From contig NC_135137.1 in NCBI RefSeq assembly GCF_051014445.1, forward strand, positions 33,791,501-33,855,500: a stretch of DNA of 64,000 nucleotides, given 5' to 3'. This DNA is from Colletes latitarsis (lineage: Eukaryota > Arthropoda > Insecta > Hymenoptera > Colletidae). This document shows, in pieces, positions 36,794-48,340 of the stretch. Position numbers and translations under genes: made by a program. Each line of letters starts with the position of its first letter. Position 1 is the stretch's first letter. The notes beneath the pieces are model-generated. The model had not been told where the DNA came from. It was given only the letters and a program-made list of their open reading frames with translations, and searched no databases.

Positions 36794-36868
36794 AGGGAAA
36801 GGATTAGAGGGTGTTCCGGAGTCACCTGTCAGGGGGAGGCAGATAAAGTCGAAGGGAACGAGAGGCTG
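36794..36868 (+). repeat. Paired module, copy B
   Basis: Repeats copy A (36201-36270): GGGAAAGGA, AGAGGGTGTTC, CGGAGTCACCTGTCAG, GCAGATAAA and GGGAAC. It differs by small insertions such as the GGGGGA run. The unit could be a small dispersed repeat or a duplicated regulatory element. Confidence 0.75.
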
Positions 36869-37559
36869 AAGGGACTCGTCCTTGGTGGTTTCTAGTTGGC
36901 GTCCTGCAAGGGGCCCGATCTTTTTTCCAACGCGGATCTCTCGCGAGCGATCTTCGAATTACGAAGCGTTCGGTAGCGAGCAGAGGCGGCCCCCGCTCGA
37001 TAACGTGAGGCGGATTGAAAGCAGCCTGTGGGAGTCGTTAGACTCACGGCGAAGTACGTCGTGTAAGGATGAGGTACATGTCGGTTGAACGTGCCTGTCG
37101 CGATTTCCTGATGCCCGGCTGGTGTTTCTTTCCTTATTTGTTGCGCGCCCGATGCCTGACCCGATAAGCCACCGTTTTTTATCGGCCGCGCGGCCTTGCC
37201 TGCGCCGAGCGTTACGCGGAAAATGAAATTCCGCGCTTTATCGCCGCGACGTAAGATTTCCCGGTGCCTTTTCACAGGAAATAGGGTTTCCTGCTTATCG
37301 GTGGGCGTCCAACCAACGGGCACGCGGCAGATTGCGTTTAAAATACTTTTACGAGCCTCTGCTTCTAATTAGAAAATTTCCTCGCGTCCCAGATGCGCGA
37401 GGGAAACCCTGCGCTCGAGCATTTGACACGCGATATTTTTAAAAGCTTGAAATTGATTAAATGAATCGTCTCGAGGATCGTTTGGAAAATGTGAGGCAGA
37501 CGCGGAGGAAGTGAATTCCCGAAGACAGATAAGGCATCGATCCCAGAATCGGGTGGGAA
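36869..37559. other. Non-coding, CpG-rich
   Basis: No feature recognised. A 143-codon minus-strand frame at 36892-37323 is arginine-rich and matches no family. Confidence 0.5.
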
Positions 37560-39160
37560 GGAGAGTCAAGTATTATGCATCGGCGCGATAAAGACGCGCC
37601 AGAAACCTACACGACGCGGCATCGAGTGGCCAGAAACGAGGGCACGGTGGCGCGGGCCCGGGCACGAAGAAATCGGAGCGCCGTAGGACGTTGGGAGGGC
37701 GAAGGAGCCGAGAAGGGACGGAAGACGAGCAGGAAAGAAAAGTGCTCCTTGGTTCTTCTCCTTAGCAACCGAGAGGGGTTGGTAGCGGGAAGGCACTTAA
37801 ACAAAAATCTAGACCACCCAGCGACCCTTTTTTCCCCGGGTGCACGGTGAAGGGTTGCAGACGTGCACGCATGCACACGCAGCCTTCCGCAGTTAGGTGC
37901 TTCACGACGCGTCGGTATTGCCGGGTCCGTACCCTCGACGGGCAGCCCGGAGAAGGCAGAGAGGAGTAGATGAGCCGGGGGTGAGACGGAGGGCAAGAGC
38001 CTAGGCGCAGTAGGACGACAAAGAGAGGGGTAGGTCGGTCTGGGTTGGCTGGTCGGGGTTACGTGGTGTGCCTCCTCCTAGATATACGTGTATAGATCGC
38101 GCGATATACCGCGCGGAAGGGATTATTCTTAGGGTAGGGTAGGGTTTTGCCCGAGTGTAAAAAGTGCGAAAAGGGACATGAGGAGGAGGGTCGCTAGGAC
38201 GAGAGGGAGTCTAGGGCAGGAGAGGAACAGAGGGTGAAGGAGAGAGAGTCGGAACGGCTGCTGGTGGAGGATGGAAGGCACATATATCAAGGGTGGAGAG
38301 TAAAAGGGGGCTGCCTTTGGGGAGGGTGAGAAAGAGGAGCGCAGCGACTGGCGACCGGTGACAAGGAGAGAACGCCGGAGAGAGACGGAGGGATACGCAG
38401 AAAAAACAGAGAGCGAGAGGTAGAGAGCAGCGGCGTGTCGCGGAGGAAAAGGGGTTGATGAGGATGAAACAGGGTTCTGGTTGCATGCGAAGATGCATAG
38501 ACGATGCGCGCGAGCACTCGCCAGGGCGGTGCACCCTGAAGGTGCATTGATCCCACGGTGGCTGTGCGTAGGGTGCCCTACCTTCTACCCCGGTTTTTTC
38601 CCTTCGTCCCTTTGGCTGCACCTCTCGTTCCTCCAGCTTCTCACCCTCCGTGCCTCGCCCACCCTTCTCGACGGTGCGTACGTAGTACTTACGTGCATGT
38701 CCCCGCGTGCACTTATATGCGTACGCAGGCAGGTATAACGCCCCCTCGCCGGCGACACAGGGGTTGCGAGAAAAAGTAGGATTTCTACGACGATGACTAC
38801 GACCGCGCCGGAGAACGATGACGTTCGGTCTTCGTCGCGCGCCTTCTGCCAGCGTACGTGTTAGAGGGACGATAAAGGGGGTGCTCGCGGGAGGGACGGA
38901 ATGATAAAACAGTCCAAGGAGAAAGAGAGCGTGACGAAGGGAATGCACAAACGCGAAAAGTGCGTGGCTCGTTGCGTGCGACGAGAGGAGAACTCATTAA
39001 AATAAATATACGCGGCGTACGCGCGCACTCGGTGCGTTGACGCGTGCCACGCACGTCGACGTAACGCGAGGACATTAGGAAACGGAACGGTGCGCTCTCC
39101 CAGCTTCCGCCCACCCTGCGTTCCTGTTGCCGGGTCGCACGGGATATCGCTGGTTGCCAC
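37560..39160. other. CpG-rich tract with strong purine/pyrimidine strand asymmetry
   Basis: The plus strand is GA-rich through 37650-38480 and again around 38800-38960, with a CT-rich segment at about 38570-38670 between. Overlapping minus-strand frames include the longest in the window (245 codons, 38211-38948), but it is low-complexity Ser/Pro/Leu/Arg text with no domain. Such skewed, CpG-rich DNA is typical of promoter and 5' UTR neighbourhoods; no core promoter is provable here. Confidence 0.4.
38131..38145 (+). repeat. Three AGGGT units
   Basis: TT followed by three AGGGT repeats and TTTT. It resembles degenerate telomere-type sequence, but the insect telomere unit is TTAGG and this is only 15 bp, so chance or slippage is likely. 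Three G-triplets are present; a fourth is lacking within the run. Confidence 0.6.
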
Positions 39161-40256
39161 CGACGACTGGTTACATCGTACCAGCGATGGATTAGTAATT
39201 ACGCGGTTCGGTTAATCGCGGCTCGGGAAACCGGATGGCATCGGGAACGGATCGACCTGGAGACGATTTTACGGAGACTGTTCCCATCTCGTTCGCGGCT
39301 AATTACGCGCTAGGGATTCAGCGGTTGTAACAGCGATTCAATCATATCGTCGGCGTCCCAGTTACGATTACACCAGACGTACCAGAGCTTCGGTATGTGA
39401 TCCCGAGTTTACAGCCAATTATATTGTTTTTAGCTTTCAACGTTGTGATCGCGAGAACTTAAATATTGCATGGCCATGATACTCCAATTACGCATAATGA
39501 TAGAGAAATTATTTTTTGTGGAAACTTGCTGAATCTTGATTCTCAGTAATTTTTATATCTCTCGATACGTCGGTACAATGTGGAGATATTCAATATTTTT
39601 GGCCGCTGGAGTATCGGTCGTGGGTATCGGTCACGCGCGAGATCGGGATGTCTAATTACTTTTAAACGACCGTGAAAACGTTTGTGCTGGCGGTGGCTCG
39701 ATCAACGTCCATCCTTCGGCCACGTAGGAACAATAACGGTCCTTCCCCCCCATCGGAGCATTCAAAAGCGTTACGAATTAGAAATCCAAGCTCATCGTCG
39801 GGCGCCAACTATATTGGCGCAATCTTTTAAGCGATCGCTCGTGACTAACAGCAATTTCTCGAGTAGCCAGCTACTCGGAAAATTCCAGCCGAGCGCCGAC
39901 AGCCGTTTGCCGCGCGAGAGTTCAGGAAATTCTGGTCAAGTGGCTGCTTGAAATTATATATTTAGAACGAAATTACGGAAACGGTGACATAAAACGACGT
40001 TAAGAACGTTGCGTTAAACGAAATCGTTGTTCAAGTGCAAGGAAGCATAATTTTAACCGGCTGGCCGCGTCGACTAACAAAGTTATTAATCCTTTCGACG
40101 TTGAAATTGTTAATTTCACTTTAACTTGTTCATATCTTATTTTCTGACTTTTACAAAAAGCATTCTTTCTAAATTTTCCTATTTAATTACTATTCAATTG
40201 CACAGAGTATTTATTTTTAAAATTGTGTAAAGCTTATCCTCATACAGGGAGTATGA
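39161..40256. other. Non-coding stretch
   Basis: No gene or repeat recognised. Composition falls from CpG-rich to AT-rich toward the transposon fragment at 40257. Confidence 0.55.
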
Positions 40257-40368
40257 GCGGGGATCAAGTGCAATCATTTTTGGTGAATAGACACACCTCC
40301 GAATTCCTACGCAGTTTCGAGCAAAAAATTCATTACCGAAAATGTAATGTTTGGCCAAAAATGTTTCC
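40257..40368 (+). mobile_element. Fragment of the TACAGGGTGTTCGG transposon family
   Basis: About 110 bp matching the interior of the complete copies: GTGCAATCATTTTTGGTGAA, then TAGACA, CAGTTTCGAG, AAAAAATTC, and CCGAAAAT followed by TTTGGCCA-AAATGT. This corresponds to internal unit 2 and its continuation. No inverted ends remain, although CATACAGGGAGTATG at 40242 may be a scrambled trace of a terminus. It is more diverged than the complete copies, so probably older. Confidence 0.8.
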
Positions 40369-43300
40369 CTGATAAAAACTAATCGATTGGTGCAGAAAAA
40401 TGGGCCGGAAAAATACATTGGTTGAAAGTCTTCCAAGGAACAAATACCCAAGAAACAATAATAAAATTATTATTTTGTCAGTCGATGACAATGGATTGAG
40501 CACAAAGCCTTGGCCAAGCAACCGAAGACATCGATTCCCAGCATCCAAAGTCTACATCCGACGACCGAGTTCCAACATCAATACAGAAACCTATTTCGCG
40601 AGGATGCTGGCGGCACTTGTGCCCCGGAGATAAGGAAATGAAGGACCGATAATTAAAGCATCGCGTATACGCCCTCTCTTGAGCTGGCGAGGATAAGCTA
40701 GAGTTCACCCACGTCGCAGCAGTCGGTGCACGCAAGTGCGTGGCGTGGTGTTTGTGTGAGTGGCGTGCTGTGATACGAAGTACAGTGGCCATGTGGTTCG
40801 ATCAACCCTGGTGGTCCACTGCATTTAGAACGGTACGAGTGGACCCGCTTGTGGACCTGCCACACAAAGCGTATATCACGATAACGAGCCTGGGAATCGT
40901 GAGCGCCGGATAGAGTCCACGATTTCCGGTTCTTCGCGACGCCATGGTCGATGACATGTACACTATTTAATTTCATTCAATAAAGAAACGATTCACGCAT
41001 AAAGGTAGTGTTTTTGCTAAACTCATTTTCCCCATTTGGCTGCCAACCTATTCATTGTCATGCTAACGCACAATAAGTCACCGAGATATCAAGTGTGCGT
41101 ATTAAGAGGACGACCTACAATGCAGAACAGAATAATTAACGAGGTTAAGAGACACGAAGCTCACTATACAAACAGTTTATAAGAATCAGCTAGCGTGGCG
41201 TGTGACGAAGAATTTCCGCATTACAAAAACTTTTCCCATTTTTCCTCTAATCCGAGTTTACTTGGGTATTTAAAAATACACTTTTACCTTCAGTTTTAAC
41301 CCGATTATAACGTACATAATTTTGCAACCATTTCTATGAAAAGAGGGGAACGTTACGCGGCTAAACGAACCTCATTTAAATACTATTAGGTACCAGCCAT
41401 CCGTTTCCTAATTGTCTTTGTGCAACGGCAGCGCGAACGCCAGACGTCTCTTCTTAGACTCAATAATATTACCATTTCTCATTCTGAGCAACAGTAACGA
41501 GACCAAATAGGATTTAATAATTACCTGGGTGCATTAATGTCAGTCTCGTTAAACGAGGCGAGCGTACACAACGCGGTACGCCTATTTAGAATACTTATTG
41601 TGTTCCTCCTCGGCTACCGGGGAATAGCAAACAATATTACTTCCGACTTGTCGAGTCACTTGCCGCGTTAATTAATGCGAATTGAATACCGCTTTAACGA
41701 ATCGCGTCGTCGTAGTCGGCATCGCAACCCCGAGACACGCGACAATCGTATCTATCAAAACTGCTTTTGCCGCACAAAAGACCTATTTCCGAGCAGTTGA
41801 ATACGAATATCCCGACGCAGTGCTACCAACGCACGGAACAACCACTTTCCGCCTTGCCACCTGCACTTTCACTCCTCGTAATTTATATCTAAATGAATCG
41901 CGGTTCTGAATTCCGTGACCGCCGCGTGCATCGAACCGGAGCCACGTAAAACCGACGTGAATAGTTCGTTATTTCCATATTCGACGAACATTCCGACCCT
42001 ACGAATTTAATTTACGCATCATTATTCGTATTATTAATTTTTATGGGTGGACGCGAGAAGGTCTTTCAACAATACACTATGAAAAATTACTGAACCATGT
42101 GAATGAAGAACTTTATATTTCAGTCGAAATAAATGGGGAAACGTTTTATCAAACTCCAGAAATTAAATTACCGAAGTATGGTCGATATTCGACTTTTGCT
42201 AGTGTAGTTCCTTTTTTTAATAATCACGTTTTCGATGCTCAGAAATCCCTTCCGTTTCCGCGTTGACGAGTAATATTCTAGGCTTTTCATCGCGTTCACG
42301 AAAGAAGGAGCGAGTCGGTGGGGCGACGAATAATTATATCCAACCCTGGCGGGCTGTCCCGCCATTTTAATTAATATTAATTGAACGCCGCTTTGAACCG
42401 GTCGGTCGGGACCGATGTCGCGAGGGCCCCGGCGTCGTCACACGCATGCACGCGTAATTACGCGACGCGCGAACGAGATGCGTACATACGAATGGGCGCC
42501 CCGCGCTCGGGATTCCTTTCAATCTTAGACGTTTAAGCTCGCGCTCGCGCGTAATTACGCGCAATTTCGTTCGATCAAAAGTCCCGTGGCCCCTTACGAT
42601 CGCCCGGCACCGACTGTTTTTGGCCAAGATGACTATCAAAGAGCCCGCCGTATCCAGGAATCGCGAAACTCCGCCTCACCCTCCTCGCCAAAAAGTTGCT
42701 CCCGAATGTTGCATGGAATTTCCCCCTTCCAGATACGCAAAAATAAACCTCGCGTTTATATATAGAAACGTGAATGCACTCTGAATCGCCCAATGGACTC
42801 TGCGAAAATTAATACTGATTGCAAAACTCCTTACATTTTTGCACCAGGGACAATATGGTGGTTCTCAATAAAAGATTAATAAATTTGCAGTGCATCTCAT
42901 CCTAACATTCTCACTCCTGGAGTCTCATCCAAAACAATCTCACACAGTTGGTACGTAACAGTTGGTTAAGAATGCAAATTGTTACGTTGGAAAATATTCC
43001 ACGAGATTTACTAGTTCGTAAATTTATTTTTATAAGACACTGGAATAATTTTTAAATTATCACCGAAACGTAGGGGAGCAAAAATGTAGAATATATAATA
43101 AATTTCTTCCTGAGTCAGGGTGTTGGGTGTGCTTCGTGTGCTGTGTTTCTTCGCCTCGTCACGTGTCGCTGGTTGCTCGCGTTGCGTGGAAAACAGACGT
43201 CCGGAAGAGGACCTCGCGTTCTCGCGTGCCCCGCGAATTTACATTCCTCGCGTAATCGGCGCCTGTGCAGGCGATCCCTCCGTGCTTTTCCTTGGACGCC

Positions 43301-44002
43301 GACCATGCGAAGTTTACGTGCTCGCTGCCCGCCGCGAATTTATCGCGCGTTTCCGTTAAAATGTTGCCCCGCAACTTGGAAGGTAATTGTATCGCGATAA
43401 GATCCGCCGCGTGATGAAAAGAAGTAACGCGACATGTGTTACGCGAGGTAAAGATTATTCGTGCGACGAGATAGAACGAATTTACTCCGGGGCCAGTTTG
43501 CCAACCGTAATGCGATCTGATGCGAACTATTTATTGAATTTCAACGGCCGCGATAATCTAATTGTTTCGTATTCTTTGTTCAACACGAGGAACACGATCG
43601 CGATTAAATTTAATTCTTTGCGCCGAGTATGCGCCTTCCAACGTTTATAGAGGTTCTCGGAATATGCCTCTCAAAGTGCAGTGAAAGTTACTATTTTTAG
43701 TCTGTGGAATCTTGTGGTTAATACTTGAGAGCACTAGTATTTAAAGAAAATAAATTGTTCCTCAGGAAATTAGGAAAGGTTATCCTGCAATGTTCGATGG
43801 TTCTGCTCTTAATAATGTAAGACAGCAGCGAAATCAAAACCTAATTTCTCAGTCAGAAAGCCTTGCGTCACTCCTGTTAACAGTGTGTTATCCGAGTTCC
43901 ACAAACTCAGTGTCATCATTTCCTTCATGTTCTCCGCGAAACTTGCTGAATCTTGTCCTATCCCTCTACTGCATCCAAAATCCTTCAAAGCTATTATAAA
44001 CA
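40369..44002. other. Non-coding stretch
   Basis: No gene recognised. An AATAAA hexamer lies at about 40979 after a GC-rich stretch (40660-40960), which could mark a polyadenylated non-coding transcript, but nothing else supports one. CpG-rich blocks occur at 42290-42720 and 43130-43400. Confidence 0.5.
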
Positions 44003-44004
44003 TA

Positions 44005-44120
44005 TACAGGGTGTTCGGCCACCCCTGGGAAAATTTTAATAGAGGATTCTAGAGGCCAAAATAAGACGAAAATCAAGAATACCAATTTGTTGATGGAGGC
44101 TTCGTTAAAAAGTTATTAAC
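44005..44120 (+). repeat. Left terminal inverted repeat of transposon copy 2
   Basis: About 116 bp pairing with 44941-45057, ending inward at AAAAAGTTATTAAC. Nearly identical to the left arm of copy 1, with one A fewer in the GGGAAAATTTT run. Confidence 0.9.
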
Positions 44121-44940
44121 AATTAAATTAAAAAATTTCAAATCGTTCTGGAAAAATTATTTTCGGTTCCGGGAGTCAATTGCAATCATTTTTGGTGAAT
44201 AGACATACCCCCGAAATCCTACTCAATTTCGAGAAAAAAATTCGAGTAAGTGCTGAAAGTTTTGGGTGAAAAAAAATACTTTCGAATCGTCTTGGAAAAA
44301 TTATTTTTAGTTGCAGGGGTCAATTGCAAGCATTTTTGGTCAACAGACATACCCCCGAAATCCTACTCAGTTTCGAGAAAAAAATTCCTTACCGAAAATA
44401 TAATTTCTGGCCAGAAATGTCTGCCCGAATTTTCATGCGAATCTTTAAAACGTCATAACTTCTGAACGGATTGGACGATTTTAATGTTTAAAAAAGCAAA
44501 CTACGCGCATTTTGATGGAGAATATGCACAAATCGCAAAAATATTCGAAAAGTTGGTCCTCGATCCCGCAAAATGAGAAAAACCCCATAAAAATGGTCCA
44601 ATTTTCAAACAGCCATAACTCCTACAATTGTGAATATATTTCAATGAAACTTTTTTCTGAAGTAGAGCTCATGGGTACCTACAAAAAAGTATTAGACAAA
44701 ATTTCCGTACAGCGTCAAACAAGTTTATTAAAAATGAAGAACGAATTTTTAAGAAAAATCGACAGGGGGGAGGGGGTAGGTGCCTAAATTTTTCAACGAA
44801 AAAAAAAATTTTTAATTAATTCTAAAAAAATTATTTTTGGTTCCGGGGGGCAATTACAATCATTTTTGGTGAATAGACATACCCCCGAAATCTTGCGCAT
44901 TTTCCAAAAAAAAAAATTCAGTACGGTCGGAACTTTAAAC

Positions 44941-45057
44941 GTTAATAACTGTTTAACGAAGCCTTCATCAACAAATTGGTATTCTTGGTTTTCGTCTTAT
45001 TTTGGTCTCTAGAATCCCCCATTAAAATTTTTCCCAGGAGTGGCCGAACACCTTGTA
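44941..45057 (-). repeat. Right terminal inverted repeat of transposon copy 2
   Basis: Reverse complement of the left arm, beginning GTTAATAACTGTTTAACGAAG. The penultimate block reads CACCTTGTA rather than CACCCTGTA, one mismatch near the tip. Confidence 0.9.
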
Positions 45058-45059
45058 TA

Positions 45060-46679
45060 TCTCCTCATGACAGAGTACCTCTACATCGTTCAGCATACCT
45101 TTTGCAATCATTGCATTCATTTAATTCTAACTTTCAGTATCAAGCTTTGCAGAAACCACTTTAAATAAAGAAAAATTATGCATGTATTTATGTTATGAAC
45201 GAAGGGGTTTTAATCTCTGGTCTTCCAACCGGAAATAGGAAAACGACGCCGTGGATGTGGAAACAATAAGCATCGTTTGTCATTGGATCGCTTCCAAAGA
45301 TTGGACCCGCTTTTCCTGTCTAAGTTTCACGTGTATTTTTTTCCAGCTAACGAGAAGCGGCTTCACGTACGGCTGGCGTCGCGACGTGATCCGTAGGAGA
45401 GGAACGAAGCGTTCGAGCAGAACAGGGTCGTCGTTTCCTGTGAGGCTAACGCCATGTGTGTACCGGTCCGTCATAGCCGCGCGTGGGTATGATACACCTA
45501 AAGCATGTTGACGCATCGAATTATTCAAATCAGATAGCCGCCCGGTGGATATGGGACGGGATGAAACGGGGAAAGGAAGACCCGGTGGGATGAGGCAGAA
45601 ATGGAGGAGCGATCGAAAGAACTATGTAACGCGGAGCATCGAGCGATGGGGACGGATCGGATCGAACGGAACAAGATGGAAAACGTTACTAACGATCGAG
45701 GAAAATATCAAGATCGTTGGAGATAAAAGAAACTGGAAATGTCCTGAGTATAAAACACATTATAATTTCCTTAGTATAAAGAAGTATTTCTTTTGTTTAA
45801 TGTATGACAATATTTGAAACATTAACTTTCAACATTTTTTTTCAATTTTAAAAATAGAATATTAAAGAATGATAAGTTGAAAGTAAGAAGAAAGGTGTAA
45901 GGTAGAAGAATAGCGGGTCAAGAGAGGACGACGTCCCGTTCGTGATGTCAACCGAGAAGCACCGAGAGGACGGTTTAATCTAATCCAAACATTAGGGGCT
46001 ACAAATCGTTAATTGTCACGCGAGGAATGCTGGCCCCTAGGTGGGACGCGTTTGTAATTAGGCGGCTTCAAACGATATCGATCGTGCCACGTCGGTTCGA
46101 TGCGCACCCTCTTGCCGCCGTGTATACCACGGTCTCGACGAGTCTCGAGCATCACGACGTGTCGACGGTAATGATCCACGAGCGATCGATCGAACCGATC
46201 CGATGTCACGCGGAAATGCTTCTTGGGATTCCTTTGTGTGAATCACGGTTGCAAGGATGTCGGAGTTCGCTATCTGCCCGCGGCAGCAAATTAGGGGTCA
46301 GGGTCAAGCGACTGGCAAGATAATTAAGTAAATAACATGTTCCAATACCGTTCCATACTTGGAATTTATGTGTACGGGTAAAAAAAAAATCTATGTCCGA
46401 AACACCATCTGTAGTATCCGAGAATTGACAAAATTTATTCCTGTGCTTCACAATAATTAAATTATAGGCACTAATATCAATTCCATTGTGTTCTATGCAT
46501 ATTAATATATTGTATGCTATATACTGTTCATCTATAAGCACTGTTCTCTACTTCAGCTGTAAAAATATCGTATTTTAGTAATAGAAAATTTTCCGTGTGA
46601 GTCTCATTTTCGTCAGTAGAAAATCGTGATATTTAAATGGACACATTTTAACAACATTCAAAGTTTATTTATACCATTC
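45060..46679. other. Non-coding stretch
   Basis: No gene or repeat recognised. AT-rich around 45730-45880 and 46320-46670, CpG-rich between. GATC-rich motifs at 46140-46200. Confidence 0.55.
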
Positions 46680-48340
46680 GAATAGTTGCAGCCCTACTTC
46701 CGTGTCCCCGTTGCTGGCACAGAGAAACGCTCCGTCGTCCCCGGGAAGCTAAAAAGAGCCGGTGTCGCGACACAAAGGCGAGGCTTCTCGCGTACCCGCG
46801 GGAGTGAAAATTAAAAATCATTAATTTCCCTAATGGATGCGAGAAATGACTGCAGCCTCTCCTCCTTTCAGAGCCTCCCACGCATTCCTCGTCGAGAACG
46901 GCGAGTGCGTTGCTCGGCGTCTGCGTGCTTACCTGCGCGGAAACGCCCGAGTGCCGCTCGGAAATGCGTGCGGCGTGGAAAACCAGCGGGACAAAAAGAG
47001 AGACCGGCGGGCAACGGGAATGAAAAATGGAGGAAGGAGGAATTTAAAAAAAAAAAAAAAAAAGGGAAAATACGAAGGTAAAATAGTCGCGTCGGAAGGC
47101 GAAAAAGGACACGTGGGGTTGAAAGGGAACGCGCGATCTCGAGAGGAAGGACGACAGAGGGCGCGAAGAGGACCAGACGCGGAAAAACAGAGGGAGAAGA
47201 AACGGAAGAACGCCGCGCGGTCGTAGGAGGTAGAAACGGCGTGGAGGGCGGGGGACGAACCCGGAGTCACAATGCGCAGAGTAATCCTGTCGCGTCGTTA
47301 ACTAACGCGCGGCTGCTAATAAGTCATTAGGGGATGGCTGTCGTCGAGTCGCGTACGTCGTACCTTCTAGATAGGCGAGCGAGTTACGAGTCACGAGTCA
47401 CGCACGCAACGCGGACGCACAAACGCAGCTCTGTCGTGTGTACGCGTGCTCCTAGTACCCCCTCGTGGTAGGGGTGCGTGTCTTGTTAGCGACACCCCTG
47501 GCGTTGGACGAGAGCCTCTTTCATCCTCTGCCCCCTCCCCCCTCCCTCGCCTAACCGCCCCTCTTATCCTCATTCTATCGGCCCCTACCTTCCTCCGGTC
47601 TTTTTCTAAGACCCCGTGTCCCACCCCCTCCCGAAACCCTCCGACGTGGTCTCTCGACGCGTACAACTATGCGTTTTCGAACGTCGTGCGTCGCGCGTAT
47701 CCGGACTCGCCTCGACAATGGCCGCGCGTGTGTGCGTCTCGCGCTCGCGCGGGATCGAGGGCAACGAGAGAGCAAGCACGCATGGACGAGCAACCCCCAT
47801 AGGGAGCGGACGAGGACCGCGATTTCTGCCGTCGTGCTCAGACACGGTCGCGCCGTATGTCGTCTCGTTATATACGGTGGAACGAGTGACACCGCGTCGC
47901 CGCTACGGCAACCGAACCCGCCGTATTTCTAGTACGGTAGGTTAGTTAAGCTCTCTTTCAGCCCGCGCGCCACTTACTTCGACCGTACAGTACGTACGCG
48001 CGCGACGGACATAAATAATCGCGTTTTAAACCGCGCCCGCGCGAACACCGCCGCTCGACCTGGGCCCCGGCGATATTGTCAAGAGGGGCCCCTCGCACGC
48101 TTACGCAATCGGCCGTCCCAGCTGTCCCCGACCTGTCCCCCGATTGTCCCTTTGCTCGCGTGGCGAATGCGAGCGTGCCCCCACGGAGTTTACGCCTTTC
48201 CAGCTGGACTATTAACCGGCAGACGCCATTTACGCCAGAGAGATTTACTCGACTCGACGCGTCTTTAGAAATTCGCGGAAATATTGCGCGCGATTGTCGG
48301 TTTATGAAATCCTCGGAACGCTTCTCGTATCTTTAGTGGT
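46680..48340. other. CpG-rich promoter-like block
   Basis: Purine-rich on the plus strand at about 46960-47220, including an 18-A run at 47046-47063. It then turns pyrimidine-rich at 47480-47640 and very CpG-rich to about 48250. Tandem ACGAGTC motifs occur at 47386-47400. Open frames of 80-129 codons overlap in all frames and on both strands without domain content. This is the best candidate in the window for a transcription start region, by composition only. Confidence 0.4.

Larger units (their letters stand above)
44005..45057. mobile_element. Non-autonomous DNA transposon, copy 2 (complete)
   Basis: This 1053-bp copy starts TACAGGGTGTTCGG and ends CCGAACACCTTGTA, flanked by TA at 44003-44004 and 45058-45059. 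Inverted repeats span about 44005-44120 and 44941-45057, longer than in copy 1 because the right arm keeps AATAACTG. The three internal units are present at about 44140-44245, 44285-44385 and 44815-44920. No transposase is encoded. Both copies lie in the same orientation as judged by the internal units, 41.5 kb apart. A 91-codon open frame at 44512-44787 overlaps in frame with the 98-codon frame at 3061-3357 of copy 1, but the differences are mostly amino-acid changing, so it is probably not a protein. Confidence 0.9.

Noticed and set aside
38131..38145. Possible interstitial telomere sequence.
   Set aside because: Only three AGGGT units, which is not the insect TTAGG repeat; slippage is a sufficient explanation.
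38211..38948. Longest open frame in the window, 245 codons on the minus strand.
   Set aside because: It is low-complexity (Ser, Pro, Leu, Arg), lies in a purine-skewed tract where stops are depleted on that strand, overlaps other frames, and shows no domain.
47046..47063. An 18-base A run as a possible retrotransposon tail.
   Set aside because: No direct repeat flanks it and the upstream sequence is simply purine-rich like its surroundings.
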